Of a DNA stretch of 64,000 nucleotides, positions 1 through 7,777 are shown piece by piece (position 1 is the stretch's first letter; every line of letters begins with the position of its first letter). Below the pieces are notes generated by a model. That model was given only the letters and a program-made list of their open reading frames with translations, ran no database searches and was not told the origin of the DNA. Origin of the DNA: Thalassobacillus sp043497085 (GTDB lineage: Bacteria > Bacillota > Bacilli > Bacillales > Halobacillaceae); the NCBI GenBank assembly GCA_043497085.1, contig JBIEKI010000001.1. One strand, 5' to 3'. The position numbers were made by a program, and so were the translations under genes.

Positions 1-1
1 T

Positions 2-124
2 GGACAGCAGGGAGTAACAGAAGTATTGCAAAATATGATTGCTGACCTGGACATTACGCTGCCATTGTGTGGGGAAAGTTCTGTAAAAGACCTCAATGCA
101 GCGATTCTCAGAAAAGCAGAATGA
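2..124 (+). CDS. FMN-dependent alpha-hydroxy-acid oxidase/dehydrogenase, C-terminal end only (partial)
   Basis: Only the last 40 codons are inside the window, entering from the left edge and ending at TGA. The visible peptide contains GVTEVLQNMIADLDITL followed by LCGESSVKDLN. This resembles the final helix of lactate oxidase / lactate 2-monooxygenase / glycolate oxidase family enzymes (GV..vL..l.aDldltl.l.G..si.dl). Those enzymes oxidise 2-hydroxy acids to 2-keto acids with FMN in the cytoplasm. Which substrate cannot be judged from the tail. A strong terminator follows directly, so it is the last gene of its transcript. Confidence 0.6.
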   Translation, partial: GQQGVTEVLQNMIADLDITLPLCGESSVKDLNAAILRKAE

Positions 125-129
125 TAGAA

Positions 130-172
130 GGCTAACACAAAAATAGCAGTGCTGTTTTGTGTTAGCCTTTTT
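130..172 (+). terminator. Rho-independent terminator after the hydroxy-acid oxidase
   Basis: A 13-bp perfect inverted repeat (GGCTAACACAAAA / TTTTGTGTTAGCC) with a 12-nt loop is followed by a T run. It lies 6 nt after the stop codon. Confidence 0.9.
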
Positions 173-266
173 GGTATTATTTTCGCTGATTGAAAATGAG
201 CGTGTCTTCAGGTACTTTTGGTGAAATCCTCAGGTTTTTTCATGCTTTTTAACAAAGCAGAAAAGC

Positions 267-296
267 ACAAAAAAGACTCCCATTATAAGGAGTCTT
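267..296 (-). terminator. Terminator of the DoxX gene
   Basis: AAGACTCC / GGAGTCTT stem with an 8-nt loop, followed on the minus strand by a T-rich tract. It directly abuts the stop codon of the DoxX-family gene. Confidence 0.85.
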
Positions 297-298
297 CG

Positions 299-658
299 TC
301 ATAATCCACGTGGATAGTTTCGATAAAGGATAAACAGCAATCCTAACATCACTATATCCAAACGTGCATGGAACAAGGCCTGCACAAACCCGTCGTGCAA
401 GGCTGGAACTTTTGTCAGTAAAATAGCGGCAATGATTATAAACATTAAAATAATAGCAGAATTTTTCACATACTTATCCATAATCAGCATGATGCCGGCT
501 GCCAATTCTACTGTAGCGACCGCATACATCAATTGCACCGGGCTTGGAAGTCCCAGATTTATAAATATATTCGCCAGATCCGAGTTGAGCAGCTTCATCA
601 ATGCTGATGTGATGAACACAAATGCTACTAAATAACGGATTAATTTCATAGTCGTCAT
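299..658 (-). CDS. DoxX-family small integral membrane protein
   Basis: 119 residues with four hydrophobic segments (about 8-25, 44-60, 68-86 and 96-112), the length and layout of the DoxX/DoxD-like family. Typical features are the N-terminal stretch ending in SALMKL and the central VATVELAAGIMLI. Family members are quinone-linked or redox-associated membrane proteins, but the exact role of this one is unknown. The ATG start has an AAAGGGG ribosome binding site 8 nt upstream. The gene is monocistronic: it has its own terminator, and its neighbour on the same strand has a separate terminator at its stop codon. Confidence 0.8.
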   Translation of the reverse strand: MTTMKLIRYLVAFVFITSALMKLLNSDLANIFINLGLPSPVQLMYAVATVELAAGIMLIMDKYVKNSAIILMFIIIAAILLTKVPALHDGFVQALFHARLDIVMLGLLFILYRNYPRGL

Positions 659-732
659 CGCCTGTCCCCCTTTGTAAGAGACTATGCACGCCGGTGACAG
701 ACAATGACTAGCATTTGGGAGGTATTGCCCGT

Positions 733-762
733 AAAAAAAACAGAGCTGAACCCAGCCCTGTT
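733..762 (-). terminator. Terminator of the DUF2817 gene, overlapping its stop codon
   Basis: AACAG(A)GCTG / CAGC(C)CTGTT imperfect stem with an 8-T run on the minus strand. The stem includes part of the TAA stop codon. Confidence 0.8.
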
Positions 763-1882
763 ATACTATTTCTTCTTTTTTCAAGATGGATTCTATACCA
801 AAACGTCCTTCTTTCAGTACAGCTTCCCGCCACTTTTGTTCTTCTGGATAGAACATGGCTTTGAATTCATCAAGAACCCATTGCCGATCTTCCTCTTTTT
901 CTGCACCTTCCCAGTATAGCCGGTTTTCGAGCACAATGGTTGTGAACTCGCGTAATTCGGCTTTCTTTCCTTCCCCAAAGGTACCAAATTCGAATAATGC
1001 GGAAAAAAGCTCCGTGTCAGGGTATTCTTCCTTCCTTAGTTTATGAAAATGGTTGGTAGAGTCGCCTTTTACCTTTTTAGGCGTGAATTTTTGGATGTTT
1101 TTCATTCCATAAAAGGATTTCAGTTCATCTTCATCACGCTCATCAAGTTCTGATGCGACCATAGTGATTTCATTGGTCGGGCCAAGAGCGGTATGCCAGT
1201 CCATATGGATGACTTTCGTGTAGTCTGCCAGCAGTTTTCGCTGCATCTTTTTTAAGAAAGCGGCCGACTCTTCCTCTTTATTACCGCCGAAATAGACGCC
1301 TTTTTCATACTCGAACTGTCCCATCCCTTTCGCTTCTTTGATGGCACTGTACCCTTCCTTGGCTAACGCCTTTGTCAGTTGGGCATGAAGCTCATTTTTA
1401 TCGTTTTTCAAGTAAGTAATTTTTCCATTAGGAAGAAAGAGTTCACTTTCTTTTTCGTAATTTTTATTAACGTCCTCAGGAACAGAGTTCTCATCATAGA
1501 GCTGGTTCCGGTTTAAGTCGACGTTGTTTTCATTGACACGACGAAAATTTCTCATCCCCCATGGGTTGAGCCCATGAATCAGGCAGATACCCGTCGTTTC
1601 AGGGTCCATCTGGTTCAGGTATTCATCGACAAACAAACGAATGACTGCTGCGCCGGCATATCCTTCAATGCCGTGCTCCCCAGAAGTGAAGAACAACACT
1701 TTGTCATTAGAAGAACGTGCGTCAGCGTATATCATATCAATGGTGTTATCCTCCCCCGCTGAAATGGTTTCGCTTGTCAGCTCGGCTTCTGGCCATTTTT
1801 CTTTTATTTTATCGAGGTGGCTGCGAAATGCAGCGCGTGATTCTTCGTAACTATTAGGAAAATAGTGTAGAGGTTCGCTCAT
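761..1882 (-). CDS. DUF2817 (M14-like zinc carboxypeptidase fold) protein
   Basis: 373 residues, no signal peptide or membrane segment, so cytoplasmic. It matches the DUF2817 family, which is distantly related to M14 zinc carboxypeptidases. The putative zinc motif HGIEG (His70, Glu73) lies in TSGEHGIEGYAG. NPWGMRNFRRVNENNVDLNRN (about residues 106-126) is the family signature, and HMDWHTALGP further on carries the third histidine. The substrate is unknown. The ATG start has AAAGGATGGGG upstream. It is transcribed alone, divergently from the M20 peptidase gene, with about 210 bp between the two starts. Confidence 0.8.
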   Translation of the reverse strand: MSEPLHYFPNSYEESRAAFRSHLDKIKEKWPEAELTSETISAGEDNTIDMIYADARSSNDKVLFFTSGEHGIEGYAGAAVIRLFVDEYLNQMDPETTGICLIHGLNPWGMRNFRRVNENNVDLNRNQLYDENSVPEDVNKNYEKESELFLPNGKITYLKNDKNELHAQLTKALAKEGYSAIKEAKGMGQFEYEKGVYFGGNKEEESAAFLKKMQRKLLADYTKVIHMDWHTALGPTNEITMVASELDERDEDELKSFYGMKNIQKFTPKKVKGDSTNHFHKLRKEEYPDTELFSALFEFGTFGEGKKAELREFTTIVLENRLYWEGAEKEEDRQWVLDEFKAMFYPEEQKWREAVLKEGRFGIESILKKEEIV

Positions 1883-2091
1883 GAACTACCCCATCCTTTC
1901 CGCTTTTATTTCTTTCTTTATTTCCACAATGAAGGATTATCAAACTACTATCTGTTTCAATTACCTGTGTAATGAGGTGGCAGTCCGTGTTATAAGAAAG
2001 GAATTTTCCAAACACTTAAAGGGCGCCATTTTGTGAAAAGTTGCTGGTCTTGATTATAATAGGGTTAATGAAGATTGAAGGAGGTTATATA

Positions 2092-3441
2092 GTGAAGGAG
2101 AAGGTTCAGGTACATAAAGACGCATTTTTGCAAGAGTTGGAGGAGTTTTTGAAAATTCCGAGTATCTCCGCTGTTGAAGCTAATAAAGATGACGTTAAAA
2201 AAGGAGCGGAGTGGGTAGCCAAGTCACTCGAAAACATCGGGATGGAGCATGTGGAAATCATTGAAACAGACGGTCATCCGATTGTTTATGGCGACTGGCT
2301 GCATGCAGAAGGGCTTCCAACGGTGCTGATATATGGCCACTATGATGTCCAGCCGCCGGAACCATTAGAATTGTGGGAAACACCGCCATTCGAACCTGTG
2401 ATCCGCGATGGAAAAATTTTCGCCCGCGGGGCAACCGATGATAAAGGCCAGCTGTTTTTGCATATAAAAGCGTTAGAATTGTTAAAAAAGGAACATGGTA
2501 CCCTGCCTGTGAATGTGAAATTTTGTATCGAAGGGGAGGAGGAGATTGCCAGTCCGAACCTTGGTCCGTTCATAGACGCCAATGCGGACAAGCTCGCTGC
2601 TGATGCCGTGCTGGTTTCGGATACCTCTTTTATTGAAAAAGGCCAGCCGGCGATTTGCACTTCACTCCGTGGAGCGTTGGCGATGGAAGTCCAGGTGAAA
2701 ACAGCTAACTCCGACCTCCACTCCGGTGCTTATGGAGGAGCGGTCCCAAATGCTGTTCATGCGTTAGTGCGCTTGCTCGATTCCCTGCATGAAGCGGATG
2801 GAAGAGTAGCGGTCGAAGGATTTTATGAAGGCGTGCCGGAACCGACAGAGCAATTGCGCAAAGAAGTGGCCGAAATTCCTTTTGACGAAGAACAGATGAA
2901 ACAGGAACTGGGTCTTGATGCATTGTTCGGTGAAGCGGGCTTTACTTTTCATGAACAAACCGGCATTCGGCCGACCCTGGAGATCAATGGCGTGTCCGGC
3001 GGCTATCAAGGAGAAGGGATCAAAACAGTCATTCCAAAAGAAGCGAGCGGCAAAATCAGCTGCCGGTTAGTTGGAGACCAGGACCCTCAGCGGGTTTACG
3101 AATTGATCGGAAAACATTTAGAGAAGCACAAGACGGCCGGTGCAAAGGTGAGCACGAAGCAGTTCATTCAGGCGAAGCCGGTTGCTCTGGATTCCCAGGA
3201 TCCGATGATTCAAAAAGCCGCTGATGCTTATGAAAAAGTTTACGGCGTTCGTCCGCTGTTCCCAAAAGAAGGCGGCTCGATCCCGATCGTCGAGGTATTT
3301 GCCCGGGTACTGGAAGCGCCGGTCGTACTGATGGGATTCGGATTGCCGACAGAGAACCTTCACGCACCAAATGAACATTTCCATCTCGAGAATTTTGAAA
3401 AGGGAATCGAGACGATCTGCGAGTACCTTCAATCTTTCTAA
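2092..3441 (+). CDS. M20 family dipeptidase/zinc metallopeptidase
   Basis: 449 residues of the M20/ArgE/DapE/CNDP-like family, cytoplasmic enzymes that hydrolyse dipeptides or N-acyl amino acids with two zinc ions. Visible motifs: YGHYDVQPP (metal ligand His83, catalytic Asp85), ARGATDDKGQ (bridging Asp116), and EGEEEIASPN (catalytic Glu149 and ligand Glu150). The C-terminal GFGLPTENLHAPNEHF carries the last ligand His. The dimerisation domain lies between. I chose the GTG at 2092 because GAAGGAGG ends 7 nt upstream. The TTG at 2041 would also be in frame but has no ribosome binding site. Substrate specificity cannot be read from the sequence. Confidence 0.88.
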   Translation: MKEKVQVHKDAFLQELEEFLKIPSISAVEANKDDVKKGAEWVAKSLENIGMEHVEIIETDGHPIVYGDWLHAEGLPTVLIYGHYDVQPPEPLELWETPPFEPVIRDGKIFARGATDDKGQLFLHIKALELLKKEHGTLPVNVKFCIEGEEEIASPNLGPFIDANADKLAADAVLVSDTSFIEKGQPAICTSLRGALAMEVQVKTANSDLHSGAYGGAVPNAVHALVRLLDSLHEADGRVAVEGFYEGVPEPTEQLRKEVAEIPFDEEQMKQELGLDALFGEAGFTFHEQTGIRPTLEINGVSGGYQGEGIKTVIPKEASGKISCRLVGDQDPQRVYELIGKHLEKHKTAGAKVSTKQFIQAKPVALDSQDPMIQKAADAYEKVYGVRPLFPKEGGSIPIVEVFARVLEAPVVLMGFGLPTENLHAPNEHFHLENFEKGIETICEYLQSF

Positions 3442-3485
3442 TTACTGTACTAATACAGAATTCCACTTAAAGGCGTGTCGTAGCA

Positions 3486-3857
3486 ATGAATTTAATTTTA
3501 CGCATCACTCTTATCGTTTCGGGGTTCATTACATTATTTCTTGGCATCCTCGGCATCATTCTGCCGTTATTGCCGACGACGCCATTCTTATTGCTGTCGG
3601 CCGCCTGTTTTGTCCGGAGCTCGGATCGGCTATATCACTGGCTGATCACTAATAAATGGTTCGGCAGGTATATCCGTGATTTCCGCGAAAAGCGAGGCAT
3701 TCCATTGAAAGCGAAAGTCATCGGTGTGACTGTTTTATGGGTATCGATGCTGTCCTCTGCTTTTCTTTTTGTGGAACTCTGGCTGATCCGGGTACTGATG
3801 ATTCTAATCGGTGCCTTCTTCACCTATGTAATGCTGTCATTCAAAACACTGAGATAA
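3486..3857 (+). CDS. YbaN/DUF454 family membrane protein
   Basis: 123 residues. Two tight hydrophobic segments near the N-terminus flank LGILGIILPLLPTTPFLLL, the hallmark of DUF454 (YbaN). Then come CFVRSSDRLYHWLITNKWFG and a second hydrophobic pair near residues 80-115. The function is unknown; family members are inner-membrane proteins found in many bacteria. The gene starts 44 nt after the M20 stop and no terminator lies between, so the two may be co-transcribed. A perfect terminator follows. Confidence 0.85.
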   Translation: MNLILRITLIVSGFITLFLGILGIILPLLPTTPFLLLSAACFVRSSDRLYHWLITNKWFGRYIRDFREKRGIPLKAKVIGVTVLWVSMLSSAFLFVELWLIRVLMILIGAFFTYVMLSFKTLR

Positions 3858-3892
3858 CAAACGTAAACATCGCTGTTTACGTTTGTTTTTAT
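3857..3892 (+). terminator. Terminator after the DUF454 gene
   Basis: Fourteen-base inverted repeat AACAAACGTAAACA / TGTTTACGTTTGTT with a 4-nt loop, then a T run. Confidence 0.92.
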
Positions 3893-3894
3893 TT

Positions 3895-3999
3895 GTTCCG
3901 CCTTATCTCCGCTATCTTCTTACTTAATGTGCACACCTTCTGTCCTGTCTCAATAACCTTCTTCCCTAACGCTGTCATGTTCTTACTTCACGCCATTAC
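3895..3999. repeat. Degenerate 21-bp tandem repeat array, 5 units (array 1)
   Basis: Five head-to-tail units of exactly 21 bp start at 3895, 3916, 3937, 3958 and 3979, immediately after the terminator. Each begins with a variant of (C/G)TTCTTAC and ends near AAC/CAT/CAC. On the minus strand units read as heptads such as SKKIAEI, GQKVCTL, GKKVIET. A stop codon interrupts the frame and there is no ribosome binding site. See the findings for the related arrays. Confidence 0.7.
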
Positions 4000-4094
4000 C
4001 AAGGAGGAACAGCAAATTTTTTCTATGAAAAAACACCTATGTCATAGACTAAAGCACTAATTCGTAAAAAATTCTGAAAAAACGGTTGCATTTT

Positions 4095-4123
4095 TTGACC
4101 AAACTATATAGACTGTATCATAA
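4095..4123 (+). promoter_or_regulatory. Probable sigma-A promoter of the small zinc-ribbon gene
   Basis: TTGACC (4095-4100), 17-bp spacer, TCATAA (4118-4123), 45 nt upstream of the ATG. Confidence 0.45.
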
Positions 4124-4168
4124 CAGTTAATCAAAAATATTTTCTGTATTATAAAAGGAGGAGTTAAC

Positions 4169-4291
4169 ATGAAAAAACAAAACGAACGAAACAGCGGACA
4201 TTATTGCCCGGAGTGCGGTACACCAGTGGGAGATCACAGCGCGATTTACTTTATGGAATGTGAGCATTGCCTGGCTAAAAGTGAAGAGTAA
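4169..4291 (+). CDS. Small zinc-ribbon protein (YhfH-like)
   Basis: A 40-residue gene with a perfect AAAGGAGG-type ribosome binding site 6-7 nt before ATG. The peptide carries CPEC (Cys13/Cys16) and a second CEHC (Cys31/Cys34), the spacing of a single zinc ribbon. Size and layout resemble the YhfH family of tiny Bacillus proteins, but identity is low and this is a tentative match. It sits 109 nt upstream of isocitrate lyase on the same strand and has its own promoter-like sequence. Function unknown; zinc binding is inferred from the cysteine pairs. Confidence 0.6.
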   Translation: MKKQNERNSGHYCPECGTPVGDHSAIYFMECEHCLAKSEE

Positions 4292-4400
4292 ATTTTTTTG
4301 AAGCTACTGTTATATAATAGAGGTAAATTTAATTGAATGTAGTATAACAATTGCTGATAACTATTTTATATAACCATTTCTTTAAGGAGGAGTCAGATTT

Positions 4401-5696
4401 ATGAAGCAAGAAAGAATCGAGAATTTGAAGGCACAATGGGAACAAGAACGTTGGGAAGGTATTACGCGTCCGTATGAGCCGGAAGATGTCATTCGTCTCC
4501 GCGGTTCGATGGACATTGAATATACATTAGCGAAAAAGGGCTCGGAAAAATTGTGGAAGATGCTGAATGAAGAAGGCTATGTTCATGCGCTGGGAGCACT
4601 GACCGGCAACCAGGCGATGCAGCAGGTGAAAGCAGGACTGAAAGCCATATACTTAAGCGGCTGGCAGGTGGCGGCAGATGCCAACTTGTCCGGTCATATG
4701 TATCCCGACCAAAGCCTTTACCCGGCAAATAGTGTGCCGCAGGTAGTCAAACGAATTAACCAGGCATTGCAGCGTGCTGACCAGATCCACCATATGGAAG
4801 GCAAAGACGACATCGACTGGTTCGCGCCGATCGTTGCCGATGCCGAAGCTGGTTTCGGAGGTCAGCTGAACGTATTTGAATTGATGAAAGGCATGATCGA
4901 AGCAGGGGCATCTGCGGTACACTTCGAGGATCAGTTGTCTTCTGAGAAAAAATGTGGCCACTTGGGAGGAAAAGTACTGCTGCCGACCCAGACAGCGGTG
5001 CGCAACCTGATATCAGCGAGATTCGCAGCGGATACGATGGGTACTCCAACCGTCATTATTGCCCGGACGGATGCCAATGCGGCAGATATGATTACGAGTG
5101 ACCTTGATCCGTATGATGCGGAGTTCATGACCGGTGAACGTACAGCGGAAGGATTCTTCCGCACCAAACCAGGCATTGAACAGGCGATTTCCCGTGGTCT
5201 TGCATATGCGCCTTATGCCGACTTGATCTGGTGTGAAACTTCGGAACCGAACCTGGAAGAAGCGCAACAGTTTGCTGATGCCATCCATGAGAAGTTCCCT
5301 GGAAAGCTGTTGGCATACAACTGTTCGCCATCGTTCAACTGGAAAAAGAAGCTGGATGACGAGACAATCGCCAACTTCCAGAAGGAGCTTGGCAAAATGG
5401 GCTACAAATTCCAGTTCGTTACACTGGCAGGTTTCCACTCCTTGAACCATGGCATGTTCGAACTGGCACGCCAGTACAAAGACCGCGGCATGGAAGCCTA
5501 TTCCGAGCTTCAGCAGGCTGAATTTGCCAGCGAAGAACACGGCTACACCGCTACCCGTCACCAGCGTGAAGTCGGCACCGGCTACTTTGATGAAGTGGCT
5601 CAGGTTGTCTCCGGTGGAACATCATCGACGACTGCACTGAAAGGGTCTACCGAAGCAGATCAATTCACTGAACGAGAACTGTCTCCTCAAAAATAA
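4401..5696 (+). CDS. aceA: Isocitrate lyase
   Basis: 431 residues, full length for bacterial isocitrate lyase. It cleaves isocitrate to succinate and glyoxylate as the first step of the glyoxylate shunt, in the cytoplasm. The active-site loop KKCGHLGGK is present, with catalytic Cys185. Also conserved are the Mg/substrate region ADAEAGFGG (about 147-154), IARTDA, and the YNCSPSFNWKKKL segment near residue 307. ATG is preceded by AAGGAGG. A terminator follows at once, so it is transcribed alone or with the zinc-ribbon gene. No malate synthase gene is next to it; the partner, if present, lies outside the window. Confidence 0.96.
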   Translation: MKQERIENLKAQWEQERWEGITRPYEPEDVIRLRGSMDIEYTLAKKGSEKLWKMLNEEGYVHALGALTGNQAMQQVKAGLKAIYLSGWQVAADANLSGHMYPDQSLYPANSVPQVVKRINQALQRADQIHHMEGKDDIDWFAPIVADAEAGFGGQLNVFELMKGMIEAGASAVHFEDQLSSEKKCGHLGGKVLLPTQTAVRNLISARFAADTMGTPTVIIARTDANAADMITSDLDPYDAEFMTGERTAEGFFRTKPGIEQAISRGLAYAPYADLIWCETSEPNLEEAQQFADAIHEKFPGKLLAYNCSPSFNWKKKLDDETIANFQKELGKMGYKFQFVTLAGFHSLNHGMFELARQYKDRGMEAYSELQQAEFASEEHGYTATRHQREVGTGYFDEVAQVVSGGTSSTTALKGSTEADQFTERELSPQK

Positions 5697-5701
5697 CCAG
5701 A

Positions 5702-5731
5702 AAAAGGGTGCCTGGCGGGCACCCTTTTTTA
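5702..5731 (+). terminator. Terminator of aceA
   Basis: AAAGGGTGCC / GGGCACCCTTT hairpin with a short loop, followed by a T run. Confidence 0.92.
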
Positions 5732-5734
5732 AAT

Positions 5735-5818
5735 GAACGACAAGAGTTTGTAATTGTGCGAGTTTGCCAGCTAAACGTGCAATCTCGACCGCTAACTTTG
5801 CAAGTTCACCCCGCAAAT
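5735..5818. repeat. Degenerate 21-bp tandem repeat array, 4 units (array 2)
   Basis: Units start at 5735, 5756, 5777 and 5798 with the shared pattern G(T)GC(G/A)AGT...GCTAA. The array lies between the aceA terminator and the eutH stop codon. On the minus strand it reads as leucine heptads (GELAKLA, VEIARLA, GKLAQLQ). The reading frame runs on into the aceA terminator and has no ribosome binding site, so it is not a credible gene. Confidence 0.65.
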
Positions 5819-5830
5819 CTACGCCGGCAT

Positions 5831-6907
5831 TCAGACAGTCTTTTTCAACGCAAAAACTGCCAGCGCGATCGCGCTGAATCCGCTGACGAGTTTTCCGACA
5901 ATCATGGCGAAAACCATCTCCTGATTGACTCCGGCGACAAATCCTAAATGTCCACCGAACACAAACGCTCCACTGACTGCAAACGCAACGTTAATGACTT
6001 TTCCTCTCGGTTCCATCTCCTTCAGCAAGGCAAGCATCGGAATATTATGCGCCAGCGATGCGATCAGGCCAGTTGTAGAGGTTTCACTGATACGCAGCCA
6101 GCCGCCGATTTTAGATAAATATTTATCAAATACACGGGAGATGAACGCGACCATCGGAAAGGCGCCAGCAAGGAATATAGCGAGCCTGGCAACAATTTGA
6201 ATCCCTTCATCGAGTGGGGTCAAATTGGGAATGACAACGAATCCGGTCAACGTTTCCACCGCAATCGCGGTGAGCCCGATGATCGCTAAGCTTTCCACAC
6301 CTTTGCCGAACCAGGAAAACCCAGTAATCATCATCGAAGGCTTTTTCCATAACCCGATAGCAATTACAATAGAAAAAATAATTGTAGGTACCAGGTTTAT
6401 GAGAATAATACCAGTATCCAGTCCCGCCACCATGGCTCCTGAAAAAGCACCGACCGGAACCGTGATCAGCCCGAGTAGAATGCCTTTGGCGAAGTAGGGA
6501 TGGTCCTGTTTTTCTATGATTCCGAGCGCGACAGGAATGGTGAACACGATCGTAGGGCCCATCATCGTGCCAAGGAATACCCAGGCGAACAGTTCGGCAT
6601 CCGGGTGCTGTGACATTTCGGTTGCGAGCGAGTAGCCGCCCATATCGATGGCCAGAATTGTGTTCGCAAAGGTGGCTGGATCGGCCCCAATCAGTCCGTA
6701 GACCGGAGCGATGACAGGGGTCAGGAATGTTGCTATCACCGGTGCCAGGGAAATGATACCGACCATGGCAAGTGTGAGGGAGCCCATGGCCATGAACCCT
6801 TCCGTGAAACGATCGCCAAACCCGAACCGGTTACCCAATATTTTATCGATAGCTCCTACACAGAGGAACCCGATTACGATTAGTATGATAATGTCGTTGA
6901 TTCCCAT
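5831..6907 (-). CDS. eutH: EutH-type ethanolamine transporter
   Basis: 358 residues with about 10-11 hydrophobic segments, an integral membrane carrier of the EutH family. These carriers move ethanolamine at low concentration or acidic pH. Family-typical stretches are AIDMGGYSLATEM near residue 93, FLGTMMGPTIVFT, and SLAHNIPMLALLKEM near 300. I chose the ATG at 6907 (MGINDIIIL) because it begins right at the first membrane segment and has AGAGGGCAG upstream. An in-frame ATG 13 codons earlier has no Shine-Dalgarno. No other eut genes are nearby, so this is an orphan carrier. No terminator is visible beyond the 21-bp array. Confidence 0.88.
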   Translation of the reverse strand: MGINDIIILIVIGFLCVGAIDKILGNRFGFGDRFTEGFMAMGSLTLAMVGIISLAPVIATFLTPVIAPVYGLIGADPATFANTILAIDMGGYSLATEMSQHPDAELFAWVFLGTMMGPTIVFTIPVALGIIEKQDHPYFAKGILLGLITVPVGAFSGAMVAGLDTGIILINLVPTIIFSIVIAIGLWKKPSMMITGFSWFGKGVESLAIIGLTAIAVETLTGFVVIPNLTPLDEGIQIVARLAIFLAGAFPMVAFISRVFDKYLSKIGGWLRISETSTTGLIASLAHNIPMLALLKEMEPRGKVINVAFAVSGAFVFGGHLGFVAGVNQEMVFAMIVGKLVSGFSAIALAVFALKKTV

Positions 6908-7155
6908 CTGCCCTCTGCCCTTTCGTTTCAAGTTAATTCCTATCATAGTAGAGGAGTGGGCAGAATAGAAGCTTTAAGTGCAAGAATCTGGCTTGTCAGT
7001 TTCCAGCGCCGAGTTTTTCAGGCTGGAGATAAGGTGATTAATAGAATATTGGAAGCTTACTGGTGACGAGGGGTCACCTTTGGTGGGTAGTACATGGTTT
7101 GCTTCATAGCTGTAAAACCAGCTTGAAATTACGAAGGTAATCTTTGGGAAAGCAC

Positions 7156-7338
7156 TCACTCAAAAGTAAGCTCTTTTGATTTCTTGAACTTGTTGGTGTA
7201 AAGGTTGTATTCATTCAATAGTTCATCTAAGTATTGAGATATTTTTACAATTTCAGGATAGTGGTGATCCGTTATATACAGGTGGTACAATTTTTCTCGT
7301 TGTTCTTCAATTTTTTGTTCCAGTTCGCCTTTTTTCAT
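7156..7338 (-). CDS. Spo0E-like aspartyl-phosphate phosphatase
   Basis: 60 residues if started at the ATG with GGAGGGA upstream; an in-frame ATG 16 codons earlier lacks a good site. It matches the Spo0E-like family of tiny helical-hairpin phosphatases that dephosphorylate Spo0A~P and so restrain sporulation. The signature SQYLDELLNEY contains the conserved S-Q-x-L-D. The N-terminal helix (EQKIEEQREKLYHL) is typical. These genes are usually solitary, as here. The cognate regulator is outside the window. Confidence 0.85.
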   Translation of the reverse strand: MKKGELEQKIEEQREKLYHLYITDHHYPEIVKISQYLDELLNEYNLYTNKFKKSKELTFE

Positions 7339-7502
7339 CTTTATTCCCTCCATTTCGTTACATAATTCGATAGAAAAAGTTTCCAAGTGGGGGTGGAAAA
7401 AACTTCAAATTGAAGCATCAGAAAAAATTTTTTCCGGCTTTATTTTTTTCTTTACAGCTGATATGATTACTAGCATACTACTTTCTGAAAATTGTATATA
7501 GT

Positions 7503-7660
7503 TTCTTATCGAGAGAGGTCGAGGGTATGGCCCGGTGACACCTCAGCAACCTGTATGATTACAAGGTGCTAATTCCTGCAAGTTGAAAAAAACTTGAAAG
7601 ATAAGAAGTGGCGAATTCAATTACAAAGTCTCTTCTTATTGGAAGAGGCTTTTATTTTTT
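7503..7660 (+). ncRNA. SAM-I riboswitch (S-box leader) with terminator
   Basis: Classic S-box landmarks in order: P1 5' strand TTCTTATC (7503-7510), GAGAGAGGTCGAGGG, GGCCCGGTGACACCTCAGCAACC, AAGGTGCTAATTCCTGCAA, and P1 3' strand GATAAGAA (7600-7607). The terminator AGTCTCTTC / GAAGAGGCT plus T run follows. The P1 3' strand (ATAAGAAG) can instead pair with CTTCTTAT in the terminator, giving the antiterminator. High SAM should therefore stop transcription before the downstream methionine synthase gene. Confidence 0.95.
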
Positions 7661-7777
7661 ATACTTTAAGTAAGTTTACCTTTGTTAAAGGATTAAAGTA
7701 TAAGAAAAAACGAAGGCTTTCGCCATAAATACCTGGTGACAAGCCCAACTTTTTCTAAGCAGAGGAGAGGATCAGAA

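Noticed and set aside
207..243. TCTTCAGG / TCCTCAGG repeat in the gap after the first terminator
   Set aside because: Only two copies, spaced 22 bp, with weak similarity; not convincing as a further periodic array.
3737..4060. 107-codon plus-strand frame over the end of the YbaN-like gene
   Set aside because: Runs out of phase through the gene, its terminator and array 1; no ribosome binding site.
5622..5816. Leucine-heptad small protein on the minus strand
   Set aside because: TTG start without a ribosome binding site, the frame runs through the aceA terminator into aceA; explained by the 21-bp array.
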